Shown here piece by piece: positions 16,454 to 24,998 of a DNA stretch of 64,000 bases. This DNA comes from CAIWMF01 sp964402065 (GTDB taxonomy: Bacteria > Verrucomicrobiota > Verrucomicrobiia > Chthoniobacterales > UBA6821). The number at the start of each line of letters is the position of its first letter. Position 1 is the stretch's first letter. Below the pieces are notes generated by a model. That model worked only from the letters and a program-made list of their open reading frames with translations, made no database searches and had not been told where the DNA came from. The position numbers and the translations under genes are program-made. The stretch is from contig CAYOAN010000002.1 in the NCBI GenBank assembly GCA_964402065.1, positions 1 through 64,000 on the forward strand, read 5' to 3'.

Positions 16454-16472
16454 GATTGCTTAATTTAAAAAA

Positions 16473-16508
16473 TTGACAAGGGGAGGGGTGTTGATAATTA
16501 TTTATCAA
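16473..16508 (+). promoter_or_regulatory. promoter candidate with palindromic operator before the metal ABC operon
   Basis: An 18-bp palindrome TTGATAATTATTTATCAA (16491-16508; seven-base arms, four-base centre) ends three bases before the ATG at 16512. TTGACA at 16473-16478 with AATTAT/TAATTA 16-17 bases downstream forms a promoter candidate whose -10 lies inside the palindrome. This is the arrangement expected for repression by a Fur-family metalloregulator (Zur/Mur/Fur) or a DtxR-like one. The regulator is not in the window. Confidence 0.5.
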
Positions 16509-16511
16509 TAA

Positions 16512-17381
16512 ATGAGGTCCCTTTTTTGTATTGCCTTCCTATTATTATTCAAATGCTCGTGCTGCAGCGTTCATGCTGCAGATAATCGTAGCTCCTCTTC
16601 TGCGGTCATCCGGATTGTTGCAGCAGAAAACTTTTATGGAAGCATTGCGCAGCAAATAGGTGGCAAGCGCGTCGTCGTTGTTAGTATCATGAATAATCTT
16701 CGTCAAGACCCTCATGAATTTCAGCCAACGGCAGGAGTAGCAAAAGAAGTGGCTGATGCTGATATCGTGATTAAAAATGGACTTGGTTATGATTCTTGGA
16801 TTGATAAGTTGATTGCGACAAAGGGCAATCCAAACCGCATCGTGATTAATGTTGCAGGCATTGTGAAAAGAGAATCGCAAGGACGAAGCAACCCTCATCT
16901 TTGGTATAATCCCAACGTTATGATGCTCCTCGCTGAGAGATTAGCCCAAATTCTGCAAATGCCTTCGTCTGCCGCCAGTTTTCGTCAAGAGCTGCAACCT
17001 CTCTTTGAAAAAATGGAATTCTTAAAAGGTCGATATCCGAACCTTCCGGTAACAGCTACAGAACCTCTTTTTCTTCCCATGGCAGAGGAACTAGGATGGA
17101 AGGTATTTCATGAAGACTACCAATGGTCTATTATGAATGAGGTAGAACCGAGCTTTCAGCAAGTTGCCAATTTTCAAGAGAGTCTCAAAAATAGAAAGGT
17201 AAGACTTCTTTTTTATAATAGGCAAGTAACAAACCCTTCTACGCTGCAGCTGCAACGCATAGCAGAGCAAAATAATATTCCTATGATTGGAATCACTGAA
17301 CTGCAGCCGCTTGACGCACCTACTTATCAAGCCTGGATGCTATCACAGCTCAATGAAATTGAGCATGCTTTAAAAAAATAA
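16512..17381 (+). CDS. metal ABC transporter substrate-binding protein (ZnuA-type)
   Basis: A periplasmic binding protein of a zinc or manganese importer (SBP_bac_9/TroA family). It has 289 residues with an N-terminal signal peptide (MRSLFCIAFLLLF, Cys-rich, cleavage probably after HAA). Ligand histidines are visible in DPHEF and NPHLW. The third canonical His (SHAAFGY in TroA-like proteins) is replaced in VTATEPLFLPMAEELGW, typical of a subfamily with an 'EP' there. The next genes encode the ATPase (one base downstream), the permease and a porin. The start lies only three bases after the operator palindrome, leaving no room for a ribosome-binding site. Confidence 0.85.
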   Translation: MRSLFCIAFLLLFKCSCCSVHAADNRSSSSAVIRIVAAENFYGSIAQQIGGKRVVVVSIMNNLRQDPHEFQPTAGVAKEVADADIVIKNGLGYDSWIDKLIATKGNPNRIVINVAGIVKRESQGRSNPHLWYNPNVMMLLAERLAQILQMPSSAASFRQELQPLFEKMEFLKGRYPNLPVTATEPLFLPMAEELGWKVFHEDYQWSIMNEVEPSFQQVANFQESLKNRKVRLLFYNRQVTNPSTLQLQRIAEQNNIPMIGITELQPLDAPTYQAWMLSQLNEIEHALKK

Positions 17382-17382
17382 T

Positions 17383-18195
17383 ATGAAGACGCATGATCCA
17401 GTTGTTCTTCTTTCTGACGTTTCTTTAATAATTCAGAAAAATGAAATTCTCAAAAATGTCAATGCCACCATTCGCTCTGGAGAATTCGTTGGTATTTTTG
17501 GCCCTAATGGATCTGGAAAGACAACCTTAGTTCGTGCGCTATTAGGCTTAACTCCTGTTGCTACTGGAACAATTGCATTATTTGGAGAGCCAATTAAAAA
17601 AGGATCTCGTCTTGTTGGTTACATGCCACAAACGATCACAACTGGTGACACGGCTGGGCTAAGCGTGCGTGCAATGATTGCCGCAGTTCAATCAGGAGAA
17701 TGTTGGGGACTGCCTTGGCGTCATGCTGCAGCGCATCAGGAAATTGATGAAGTGTTGAGTCTTGTTGAACTTCATGACCTTGCAGAAGCTCCATTTTGCA
17801 AGCTTTCCGGAGGAGAGAAGCAGCGCGTACAGCTTGCACAAGCACTTTTGGGAAAACCAAAGTTACTTTTATTGGATGAACCTTTGGCAAGTCTTGATCC
17901 TTATCATCAACAACAACTGGTTTCCATTATTGATCGTGTAAAAAAAATTACCAAAGCAACAATTCTTTTTATTGCACATGATATGAACCCGCTTCTTCAT
18001 ATCATGGACCGTATTTGGTATTTGGCCGGAGGGAAAGCAGCGCTTGGTACTGTGGAAGAAATTCTTTCAAATGACGTTCTTAGTCACCTTTATGGTTCTG
18101 CAATGAATGTCATTCGAGCCGAGGGACGCATTTTTATTGTTAACGCAGCTAGTAATATTATTGAAACAACCTGCTGTCATCATTCTCATGCTTGA
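17383..18195 (+). CDS. metal ABC transporter ATP-binding protein (ZnuC-type)
   Basis: The ATPase of the importer, 270 residues. Walker A GPNGSGKTT lies near residue 45, the signature is LSGGEKQRVQ, the Walker B is LLLLDEPLASLD and the H-loop is FIAHDM. The C-terminus ends in a Cys/His tail (TTCCHHSHA), a possible metal-sensing or metal-binding tail. The permease gene starts inside the last codons (ATG at 18188), so translation is coupled. Confidence 0.93.
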   Translation: MKTHDPVVLLSDVSLIIQKNEILKNVNATIRSGEFVGIFGPNGSGKTTLVRALLGLTPVATGTIALFGEPIKKGSRLVGYMPQTITTGDTAGLSVRAMIAAVQSGECWGLPWRHAAAHQEIDEVLSLVELHDLAEAPFCKLSGGEKQRVQLAQALLGKPKLLLLDEPLASLDPYHQQQLVSIIDRVKKITKATILFIAHDMNPLLHIMDRIWYLAGGKAALGTVEEILSNDVLSHLYGSAMNVIRAEGRIFIVNAASNIIETTCCHHSHA

Positions 18196-18982
18196 TTCTT
18201 ACCTCCACTACGAATTTGTAAGGCATGCTCTTATTGCCGGCTCTTTAGCTGCTGTCCTTGGAGCTATTGTTGGGTACTTTGTTATTTTAAGACATGTCAG
18301 TTTTGCTGTTCATGCGCTCGCTCACATTGGTTTTACCGGTGCAACAGGGGCAGCAATGTTAGGTTGGAGTTCTCTCGAAGGAATGCTGGCTATTGCTGTT
18401 ATTGCAGGTGTAACTATGGGTGCAATAGGAGAGCGGTTGCAGCGCAGCGATGTGGCTATTGGGATGGTTCTTTCCGTGGCCTTAGGTGTTGGCGTGCTCT
18501 TTCTCTCGTTCTATCAAGGCTTTTCTGGGCAAGCGACGAGTATCCTTTTTGGAAATATTTTTGGCATTACGACAGAACAGCTCCTTCAGATGCTATTTTT
18601 GTTTTTAATGACAGTGACACTTTTATTAATCGGATCACGCAGGCTCTTCTTTGCGAGCCTACATCCTGATTTAGCTGAAGCAAAAGGAGTTTCTCTTACT
18701 TATTTGTCGATGAGTTTTATGCTTTTGATTGCTATTGCTGTTACGCTTGCAAGTCAAGTTGTTGGCATTCTTCTCGTCTTTGCTTTAGTGATTGGCCCAG
18801 CAAGTATTGCCATCCGAGTGACACGTTATTTCTGGAGTGGCTTTTTAGGATCTATTGCGATTGCGCTTGTAACTGTTTGGAGTGGGATTTTATTAGCATG
18901 TCTCACTAACTGGCCGCCTAGTTTTTGGATTACTGGAATTCTTTTTGTAGCTTATCTCATTACAGAAGTAGTCAAAAAATGA
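18188..18982 (+). CDS. metal ABC transporter permease (ZnuB-type)
   Basis: Membrane component of the importer (ABC-3 family). From the ATG at 18188 it has 264 residues and about seven to nine hydrophobic segments. Family-typical motifs include the N-terminal FVRHALIAGSLAAVLGAIVG and the central HIGFTGATGAAM. The frame is open from 18107 inside the ATPase gene, but 18188 gives the expected N-terminus. The stop overlaps the porin start (ATGA). Confidence 0.92.
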   Translation: MLDSYLHYEFVRHALIAGSLAAVLGAIVGYFVILRHVSFAVHALAHIGFTGATGAAMLGWSSLEGMLAIAVIAGVTMGAIGERLQRSDVAIGMVLSVALGVGVLFLSFYQGFSGQATSILFGNIFGITTEQLLQMLFLFLMTVTLLLIGSRRLFFASLHPDLAEAKGVSLTYLSMSFMLLIAIAVTLASQVVGILLVFALVIGPASIAIRVTRYFWSGFLGSIAIALVTVWSGILLACLTNWPPSFWITGILFVAYLITEVVKK

Positions 18983-20307
18983 AGAAGGGCATTATCCCAT
19001 TATTATTTTTATTTTCTATTTTGCCTCTTCATGCAGATCCTATTTTAGTTTCAGAGCCTGAGTTAACCGTTCGCCAATTTAAGCCATGGACAGAGTCAGA
19101 GACATTGACAGAAAATTGGTTTGGCTATGGGAAGAGTCTTGAGGAACGAGGTATCAATATTGGTTGTTCTACTATTAATGAAGTTTGGGGAAACACGATG
19201 GGAGGGATCAAGTCAGGTTGTGTTACGACATCTTTATTACAAGGAGCTACCTCGATTGATTTAGAAAAATTAATGGGATGGAAAGGGGCTAGCTTTTACT
19301 CGCGGTGGCTCTATCTCTACGGACAAGAACCTTCCTCAAATCTTGTTGGTAACATTTTTACAGTATCAAATATTGCTGGCTATAGCACATTTCGAAATAT
19401 TGATCTTTGGGTTGAACAAAAACTATTTGATGAAAAAATAGCGCTCCGTGTTGGACAGCTCGAAGCTGATTCTGATTTTGCCATTTCAGATTATGGCGCT
19501 GTTTTTATTAACTCAACATTTGGATGGCCTGCTTTTCTTTATACAAGCATTCCTAATGGTGGTCCGAACTATCCAGTGGGAGCCCCTGGTGTTTATTTAA
19601 AATTAAAACCGCTTGAACCGCTGACCTTAAAATTTGCAGCCTATCAAGGAAATGTTTTGGAACAAAATGTCAACAACCACGGCTTCACATGGAACCTCAG
19701 TCCAGAAAATGGATTTTTATATATGAGTGAAGCTTGCTATCACTATGAAGAACATGAAATGCCTGGACAAGTGAAAGCAGGGGCTTGGTTTTTTTCAGGT
19801 GGTTTGCCAAGTGTGAGCAATCCTAATAATAACGTTTGGGGAAATACGGGCTACTATGGCATTGTGGATCAAATGCTCTATCGTTCTCCTTGCTGTCATG
19901 AACAATGCCACAAATTAAATGATGAAGGCTTAGGCGTTTTTGGGCGTGTCGCTTATGAACCATCAGACAGGAATTTTATAGATTTTTATTGTGATACCGG
20001 GCTGGATTATAAAGGAATCATCCCGACGCGACATAACGATATTTTTGGGATTGCTGTTGCCTATGGACAAGTCAGCAATGGAATGAGATCTCCTCAAGCT
20101 GACATGAGTAGTGATCCTACTTTTACTCCACCCAACACTGCTGCCACCGCGCTTAATTACGAGATTGCTTTTGAAACAAGTTATGTAGCTCAAATAACAC
20201 CATCAATGACGCTTCAACCAGACTTGCAGTATGTCATCCATCCAGGAGCGACTTCTCAAGTTGGAAATGCCTTGGTGATTGGAGTGCGTGCTACGGTTAA
20301 CTTCTAG
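18979..20307 (+). CDS. OprB-family outer membrane porin
   Basis: 442 residues with a signal peptide (MKKGIIPLLFLFSILPLHA), an OprB-like body (SFYSRWLYLYGQ, ALRVGQLEADSDFAISDY, GAPGVYLKLKPLEPLTLKFAAYQGN) and a C-terminal Phe (RATVNF) as expected for BAM-inserted barrels. OprB members are usually called carbohydrate-selective. Here the ATGA overlap with the metal ABC permease suggests it supplies the outer-membrane step for the same metal; that is inference. The stop TAG (20305-20307) lies in TAGAGCGTTTTAAAA, which matches the end of family-3 repeats. Confidence 0.82.
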   Translation: MKKGIIPLLFLFSILPLHADPILVSEPELTVRQFKPWTESETLTENWFGYGKSLEERGINIGCSTINEVWGNTMGGIKSGCVTTSLLQGATSIDLEKLMGWKGASFYSRWLYLYGQEPSSNLVGNIFTVSNIAGYSTFRNIDLWVEQKLFDEKIALRVGQLEADSDFAISDYGAVFINSTFGWPAFLYTSIPNGGPNYPVGAPGVYLKLKPLEPLTLKFAAYQGNVLEQNVNNHGFTWNLSPENGFLYMSEACYHYEEHEMPGQVKAGAWFFSGGLPSVSNPNNNVWGNTGYYGIVDQMLYRSPCCHEQCHKLNDEGLGVFGRVAYEPSDRNFIDFYCDTGLDYKGIIPTRHNDIFGIAVAYGQVSNGMRSPQADMSSDPTFTPPNTAATALNYEIAFETSYVAQITPSMTLQPDLQYVIHPGATSQVGNALVIGVRATVNF

Positions 20308-20320
20308 AGCGTTTTAAAAT
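20305..20320. repeat. solo family-3 terminal repeat at the porin stop codon
   Basis: TAGAGCGTTTTAAAAT matches the terminus of the family-3 MITE-like elements (16325-16453 and 27964-28103). The internal part and second terminus are not present. It overlaps the stop codon, as the element at 16325 does with its gene. Confidence 0.45.
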
Positions 20321-20386
20321 AGGATTTCTTGTTTTTTCCTGCTTTACGCTGTAAGGCATTCTCTGTAACCTTCAAACCTACTTTTA

Positions 20387-20473
20387 GGAGGGGTGGTAGA
20401 GTGGTTGATTGCACCGGTCTTGAAAACCGGAGAGGTGTAAAAGCCTTCGTGGGTTCGAATCCCACCCCCTCCG
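20387..20473 (+). tRNA. tRNA-Ser (anticodon TGA)
   Basis: An 87-base cloverleaf. The acceptor GGAGGGG pairs with CCCCTCC, with discriminator G. The D arm contains TGGTAGAGTGGTTGATTGCA. The anticodon stem CCGGT/ACCGG encloses CTTGAAA, giving anticodon TGA. There is a long variable arm, as in class II tRNAs, and a T arm with GGTTCGAATCC. CCA is not encoded. Confidence 0.96.
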
Positions 20474-20628
20474 TATGAGGTGCTCTGATGCTCGAGTGCC
20501 CGAGTCCGAAATCAAGCCGCAATACGCTATAGCTCGCATGCCTTAAATTAGTAGGACAAGCTTTCTTCGTATATTGGAGCAATTAGCATGGTTCTTCCTT
20601 TTAAGAGTTCGTGCTATTCCCAGCTGCT

Positions 20629-20792
20629 TATACCATCTTCACTTATGATCCGGACTATCCGACTTGTTCTTATTGGCGCCTGACAGCATTGGCATCGCTC
20701 ACGTTACCAGAAGGCAGCGTTCGCTCTTCTGCCTTGTCTGACGGCAAAACGCCTGTGTCCTATAACCCAGCTAATTCATAAAAATGGTATTA
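20629..20792. mobile_element. MITE-like element, family 4
   Basis: The left end is TATACCATCTTCACTTATGA and the right end is the inverse, …CATAAAAATGGTATTA. A second copy lies at 44131-44284. Both share the internal segments GGACTTGTTCTT.TTGGCG, GCGTTACCA.AA and GCCTTGTC.GAC. No protein is encoded. It takes up about half of the 383-base gap between tRNA-Ser and the MFS gene; the rest (20474-20628) shows no recognisable feature. Confidence 0.55.
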
Positions 20793-20856
20793 GTCTTATT
20801 TCTTATGGCTGCATTTTACCATTTTGTTTAGCACAAAAAATCAGCATCATGGCAAG

Positions 20857-22128
20857 ATGGTGAGCTCTTTTCTACGATTTAAAAAACGTATTCCATATGC
20901 TTGGGTTGTTGTCGCTATGCTCTGGATGGTCTGTTTTCTTAATTATGCAGATCGCCAAGTTCTCTCAGGAATTTTTCCTGCGCTAGAACGAGAGTTTGGA
21001 TTTTCAAAATTTCAACTTGGCATGATTGGCTCCATGTTTATGTGGGTCTATGCTTCCATAGTTTTATTTATGGGTTTAGTGAGCGATCGCGTAAATAGGA
21101 AAAATTTGATTCTTGGGGGTTGTCTGTTTTGGAGTCTTATTACCATGCTCACTGGGTGGTGTTCTCTTTTTTGGCAATTTTTAGCCGTACGTGGATTAGA
21201 AGGACTGGGAGAATCTTGTTACTTTCCTGCTTCAAATGCGATGATCGCTGACTATCACGAACATGCTCATCGCTCAACAGCTCTTTCGTGTCATCAATCA
21301 GGTGTTTATTTTGGTACTATTGCTGGAAGTGCTTTTGGAGCTTGGTTAGCACAGCATTATGGTTGGCGGTATGGATTTTATTTTTTTGGAGGCTTGGGCG
21401 TTATTGTTTCAATGATACTTTTTTTCTTTTTAAAAGAATCGGATCAATCTCATCGTCGGACTGAATCATCACAACGGCCGATCGCTGTGACCTTTTTTCA
21501 TTTAATAAAGCGCCCTGAGCTTCTCTGCTTAATTGCAGCCTTTGTTTGCGTGAATATGGTGGCGATGATTTTTCTAACTTGGATGCCGACGTTCCTTTAT
21601 GAAAAATTCAACATGACACTAGCACAAGCAGGCTTTTATTCTGTTGTTTTTATCCAGCTAACAAGTGCATTAAGCGCGCCTCTCTGCGGTTGGACTGGAG
21701 ATTGGCTTTCGCGAAAGATGAAACATGGAAGACTTGCAGTTCAAGTGATGTCGCTACTTGTGGGAACGTTTGTCATTGTCACTATCGGATTAGGAACAAA
21801 ATTTTCACTGCTTGCTGTGATGATGGTTTTATTTGGACTTTGTAAAAGTGGGTATGATGCAGGAATTTTTGGAGCTCTTTTTGACTATATTGAGCCGAGT
21901 GTGAGAGGGAGCGCTGCTGGTTTAGTTGTTTCTTGTGGTTACTTTGGTGGAGCATTGGGGCCGCTCTTGCTTGGAGCTATTGCAACATATGGCGGAGCCT
22001 CTTCTTCAGCGATTGGCCGCATGAGTCTAACCATTGCGATAAGCGGTTGTGCTTATTTTTTAGGAGCCATGTTTCTTTTGGGAGTTCCTTTAGTATTGAA
22101 GAAACATAGTCAATTAGTGCCCATTTGA
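20857..22128 (+). CDS. MFS transporter, anion:cation symporter (ACS)-like
   Basis: A 12-helix major facilitator of about 423 residues. The N-terminal helix region has NYADRQVLSGIFPALEREFG and the loop 2-3 motif GLVSDRVNRKN, followed by GCLFWSLITMLTG and RGLEGLGESCYFPASNAM, a pattern typical of hexuronate/phthalate/tartrate-type (ACS) transporters. The substrate cannot be read from sequence. An upstream TTG start at 20824 is possible; the ATG at 20857 is preferred. The 3' end overlaps the convergent EVE gene by 19 bases. Confidence 0.82.
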   Translation: MVSSFLRFKKRIPYAWVVVAMLWMVCFLNYADRQVLSGIFPALEREFGFSKFQLGMIGSMFMWVYASIVLFMGLVSDRVNRKNLILGGCLFWSLITMLTGWCSLFWQFLAVRGLEGLGESCYFPASNAMIADYHEHAHRSTALSCHQSGVYFGTIAGSAFGAWLAQHYGWRYGFYFFGGLGVIVSMILFFFLKESDQSHRRTESSQRPIAVTFFHLIKRPELLCLIAAFVCVNMVAMIFLTWMPTFLYEKFNMTLAQAGFYSVVFIQLTSALSAPLCGWTGDWLSRKMKHGRLAVQVMSLLVGTFVIVTIGLGTKFSLLAVMMVLFGLCKSGYDAGIFGALFDYIEPSVRGSAAGLVVSCGYFGGALGPLLLGAIATYGGASSSAIGRMSLTIAISGCAYFLGAMFLLGVPLVLKKHSQLVPI

Positions 22129-22535
22129 ACAATGATCTCAAATTCCTTTTTTGCAACAGGCATGACGCTAAGCCGAGATTGTTTAAGAAGAGCTATATTA
22201 GCAAGTTGAGCTTCTTTTTTGATGTCAACTAAAGGAACTGAGTTTTTTAAAGGGTAAAGCGGTTTGATTGTTACAGCGCTCCAGTCTCCTTCTGTGGCTG
22301 TTGGGTCAGGATAAGCAGATTGAGTGACTTGTGCCACGCCAACAACGCTTGGATGAACAACGCTGTGATAAAAAAGCACTAAATCTCCTACTTGCATGGA
22401 GCGAAGATTATTGCGTGCTTGAAAGTTTCGAACGCCTGTCCATTCTGTTGTGCCATCTTGAACAAATGTAGACCAGGAATACGCTGTTGGTTCTTGCTTA
22501 ACGAGCCAATAGGAAGGAGATGTTGATTTTTTCAT
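22110..22535 (-). CDS. EVE-domain protein (Thy28-like)
   Basis: A 141-residue protein made almost entirely of one EVE domain (PUA-like fold that recognises modified bases). It begins YWLVKQEPTAYSW and has the conserved WTGVRNFQARNNLRSMQVGDLVLFYHS block and later GVAQV. EVE proteins are thought to read modified nucleotides in DNA or RNA; the partner is unknown. It is transcribed convergently to the MFS gene and divergently from tmk. Annotation to family level is firm; role is not. Confidence 0.9.
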   Translation of the reverse strand: MKKSTSPSYWLVKQEPTAYSWSTFVQDGTTEWTGVRNFQARNNLRSMQVGDLVLFYHSVVHPSVVGVAQVTQSAYPDPTATEGDWSAVTIKPLYPLKNSVPLVDIKKEAQLANIALLKQSRLSVMPVAKKEFEIIVQMGTN

Positions 22536-22588
22536 GGAAGAGGTGAGAAGAGTTTGTGAAAGAGAAAAACTCAGTCTAGAATGAGCGG

Positions 22589-23275
22589 ATGTCTTCGTCG
22601 AGATCTGGAATTTTTATTACGTTTGAAGGCTCAGAAGGTTGTGGAAAATCAACGCAACTGGCACGTCTGGCAGAAGTGTTGCGTGAACAATGTTTTGATC
22701 GTGAAATAATTGTGTTGCGAGAACCTGGTGGAACCGCCTTGGGCGAGCAACTCCGGCATTTGCTCCAGCATTCGGATCCTTCCCTGCGCATTGTTCCAGA
22801 AGCTGAACTGCTTCTATTTGCTACGAGTCGGGCACAATTAGTACGAGAAGTTATTCAGCCTGCATTAACACGAGGCGCAATAGTGCTTTGCGATCGCTTT
22901 TTTGATTCGACGACCGTTTATCAAGGCGTGGCACGAGCACTCGATCCTGAACAGGTAAAAAAAGTAAATTATTTTTCAACGGGAGGCATCATTCCTAACC
23001 TGACTTTTTTGCTCGATATGGAGGTAGCTGTTGGACGAGAGCGAATGAAAAAGCGCAATGCTACTGCGACGACTCTAGATCGTATGGAGCAAGAGGCAGA
23101 AGATTTTTATGAAGCTGTTCGGCAAGGGTACCTTCAGCTTGCAGCAAAAGAGCCTGAGCGAATTATGGTGATCGACGCATCAGACCGTATAGAAGAAGTA
23201 AGTAAGAAAATCATGACTCAAATGGAGCAATATTTTTCTTTCGGTTTTCCAGTTTTCAATTCCTTAACTTTTTAA
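22589..23275 (+). CDS. tmk: thymidylate kinase
   Basis: Phosphorylates dTMP to dTDP. The 228 residues are slightly longer than usual (about 205-215) because of a C-terminal tail. The P-loop is FEGSEGCGKSTQ near residues 11-22, the DRF motif is LCDRFFDSTTVYQG, and the lid region contains KKRNATATTLDRME. holB follows after one base, a common bacterial pairing. Confidence 0.96.
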   Translation: MSSSRSGIFITFEGSEGCGKSTQLARLAEVLREQCFDREIIVLREPGGTALGEQLRHLLQHSDPSLRIVPEAELLLFATSRAQLVREVIQPALTRGAIVLCDRFFDSTTVYQGVARALDPEQVKKVNYFSTGGIIPNLTFLLDMEVAVGRERMKKRNATATTLDRMEQEAEDFYEAVRQGYLQLAAKEPERIMVIDASDRIEEVSKKIMTQMEQYFSFGFPVFNSLTF

Positions 23276-23276
23276 G

Positions 23277-24206
23277 ATGGCTTTTTCTAAAAATCAAATT
23301 GCAGCTCTTTTAAAAAAAGCATGGGAAGAAAATCGTCTTGGGCATGCTTACTTGATTACAGGAGCTTTCCACGATGGCATGGAAACCATTGCAGAAGAGT
23401 TGGCATCAATAGTGCTTCCCTGTTCTTTGCTTGAGGTAAAGCTACACCCTGATGTTCATATGGTAGAACCAGAATCAAAATCACGTAAGATTCTTACCGA
23501 ACAAATGCGCGATTTAGAAGAGGCCTTGCACCTCAAACCGCAGCAGAGCTCTTACAAGGTGGCCATTATTCATGATGCTGATCGGATGATGCCAGCTGCA
23601 GCAAATGCATTTTTAAAAACATTAGAAGAACCACCTGATCAGACGTTGCTGCTCTTAACAACATCATTGCCTGAAGCGCTGCTGGAAACAATCCGCTCGC
23701 GTTGTATTCGACTTGCCATTTACACGAGAGAAGAGCCTCCACAGGGAGAGCACGAAAAAAAAGCTGCAGCATGGATGGAAACGTTTTTTAGTGGAGAGAT
23801 AACTTATGATGTGGCAGCAGCTTTTCAGCTAGCGCGGCATTTTCAAGAGCTATTGACAACCATTCGCTCCGAAGCAATAGCGCTTGCTGAAGAAGAGTTT
23901 CATTTAGAAAAGCAACATTTCGGAAAAACAACTGAAGGAAATTGGGAGGGAGCACGCGAACAATATTTTAAAGCAAGTGCAGAAGCTTCTGTTTTAGCTC
24001 AGCGCTCTTTATTAATTGATGTTGTGGCTGCTTATTTTGGAAAAAAATTGCGCGCTATTTCACAAGAACACAATCAGCACGAGGCCATACCACTGTTACG
24101 TGCATTAGAGCTCGTAGAAAAACTGCGAAACAGTTTAGAAGGCGGTGTACAAGAGGCTTTGGCGCTTGAAGCAGGGTTTCTTGGCTTGTTACAGCTAAAA
24201 AAATAA
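23277..24206 (+). CDS. holB: DNA polymerase III delta' subunit-like clamp-loader protein
   Basis: A clamp-loader subunit. The 309 residues have an AAA+ fold beginning HAYLITG. The P-loop and zinc-finger Cys cluster are absent, as is usual for delta' compared with DnaX. Characteristic motifs are VAIIHDADRMMPAAANAFLKTLEEPP and the sensor-1-like LLLLTTSLPEALLETIRSRC. It lies between tmk and proB. Confidence 0.9.
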   Translation: MAFSKNQIAALLKKAWEENRLGHAYLITGAFHDGMETIAEELASIVLPCSLLEVKLHPDVHMVEPESKSRKILTEQMRDLEEALHLKPQQSSYKVAIIHDADRMMPAAANAFLKTLEEPPDQTLLLLTTSLPEALLETIRSRCIRLAIYTREEPPQGEHEKKAAAWMETFFSGEITYDVAAAFQLARHFQELLTTIRSEAIALAEEEFHLEKQHFGKTTEGNWEGAREQYFKASAEASVLAQRSLLIDVVAAYFGKKLRAISQEHNQHEAIPLLRALELVEKLRNSLEGGVQEALALEAGFLGLLQLKK

Positions 24207-24217
24207 AAATTTGTTTT

Positions 24218-24988
24218 ATGAAGTGTATTGTCCTCAAGTTTGGTACAGGTGTCTTAGCAACTCCTGGCGGATGCGCGATTGATCATTCGCAGTTTCGGCG
24301 TATCGCTACAGAAGTGGCTGCCCTCATAAAACAAGGGATTCCTTGTATTATGGTAAGCAGTGCTGCTATTGCAGCTGGGGTACACACATTAGGTCTTAGT
24401 AAAAGGCCAGAAGATCAAGCAGGAAAGCAGGCTTGTGCGGCAGTTGGACAACCGGCATTGATGGCAGCTTATGCAAAGTATTTTTTGCGCCATGGCATTA
24501 CCACAGCGCAACTTCTTTTAACGCACGACGATATTTTTACTGAAACTCGACGACATAATGCACAAGCAACATTGAAGAAACTGCTCTCTTCTTCCAATGT
24601 TCTTCCCATTATCAACGAAAACGATTCTGTGGCTGTGGAAGAATTAAAATTAGGTGACAATGACCAACTCTCTGCTGAAGTGGCAATCATGATGGAAGCA
24701 CAATCGCTGATTTTAGTAACAAGTTCTGATGGGCTCCAAAATAAAGAAAAAAGGAAACGCATTCCTGTCGTGGCTGATGTTGCCGAGGTTTTTCAGTATG
24801 TGACTTCAGAAAAAGGAGAGCATTCTACCGGTGGCATGATGACCAAATTGCAGGCTGTTGCAACGGCAACAAAAGCAGGGATAGAAACTTTTATTGTCGA
24901 TGGAAGAAAGCAAAAACAAATAACAAAAGTGTTAGCTGGAAAAGATGTTGGCACTCGCTTTGCGAGCTGCTGTGTCACAAAAAAGTAG
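24218..24988 (+). CDS. proB: glutamate 5-kinase, short form without PUA domain
   Basis: The first step of proline synthesis (ATP-dependent phosphorylation of glutamate). The 256 residues cover the amino-acid kinase domain only: VLKFGTGVLA at the N-terminus, MVSSAAIAAG, then PIINENDSVAVEELKLGDND and STGGMMTKLQAV. The C-terminal PUA domain of E. coli ProB (367 residues) is missing, as in some other bacterial versions. proA is not adjacent. Confidence 0.93.
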   Translation: MKCIVLKFGTGVLATPGGCAIDHSQFRRIATEVAALIKQGIPCIMVSSAAIAAGVHTLGLSKRPEDQAGKQACAAVGQPALMAAYAKYFLRHGITTAQLLLTHDDIFTETRRHNAQATLKKLLSSSNVLPIINENDSVAVEELKLGDNDQLSAEVAIMMEAQSLILVTSSDGLQNKEKRKRIPVVADVAEVFQYVTSEKGEHSTGGMMTKLQAVATATKAGIETFIVDGRKQKQITKVLAGKDVGTRFASCCVTKK

Positions 24989-24998
24989 TTGTTTTGAA

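Noticed and set aside
18107..18187. Upstream extension of the metal ABC permease
   Set aside because: Lies inside the ATPase gene and adds a region absent from the family; ATG 18188 gives the expected N-terminus.
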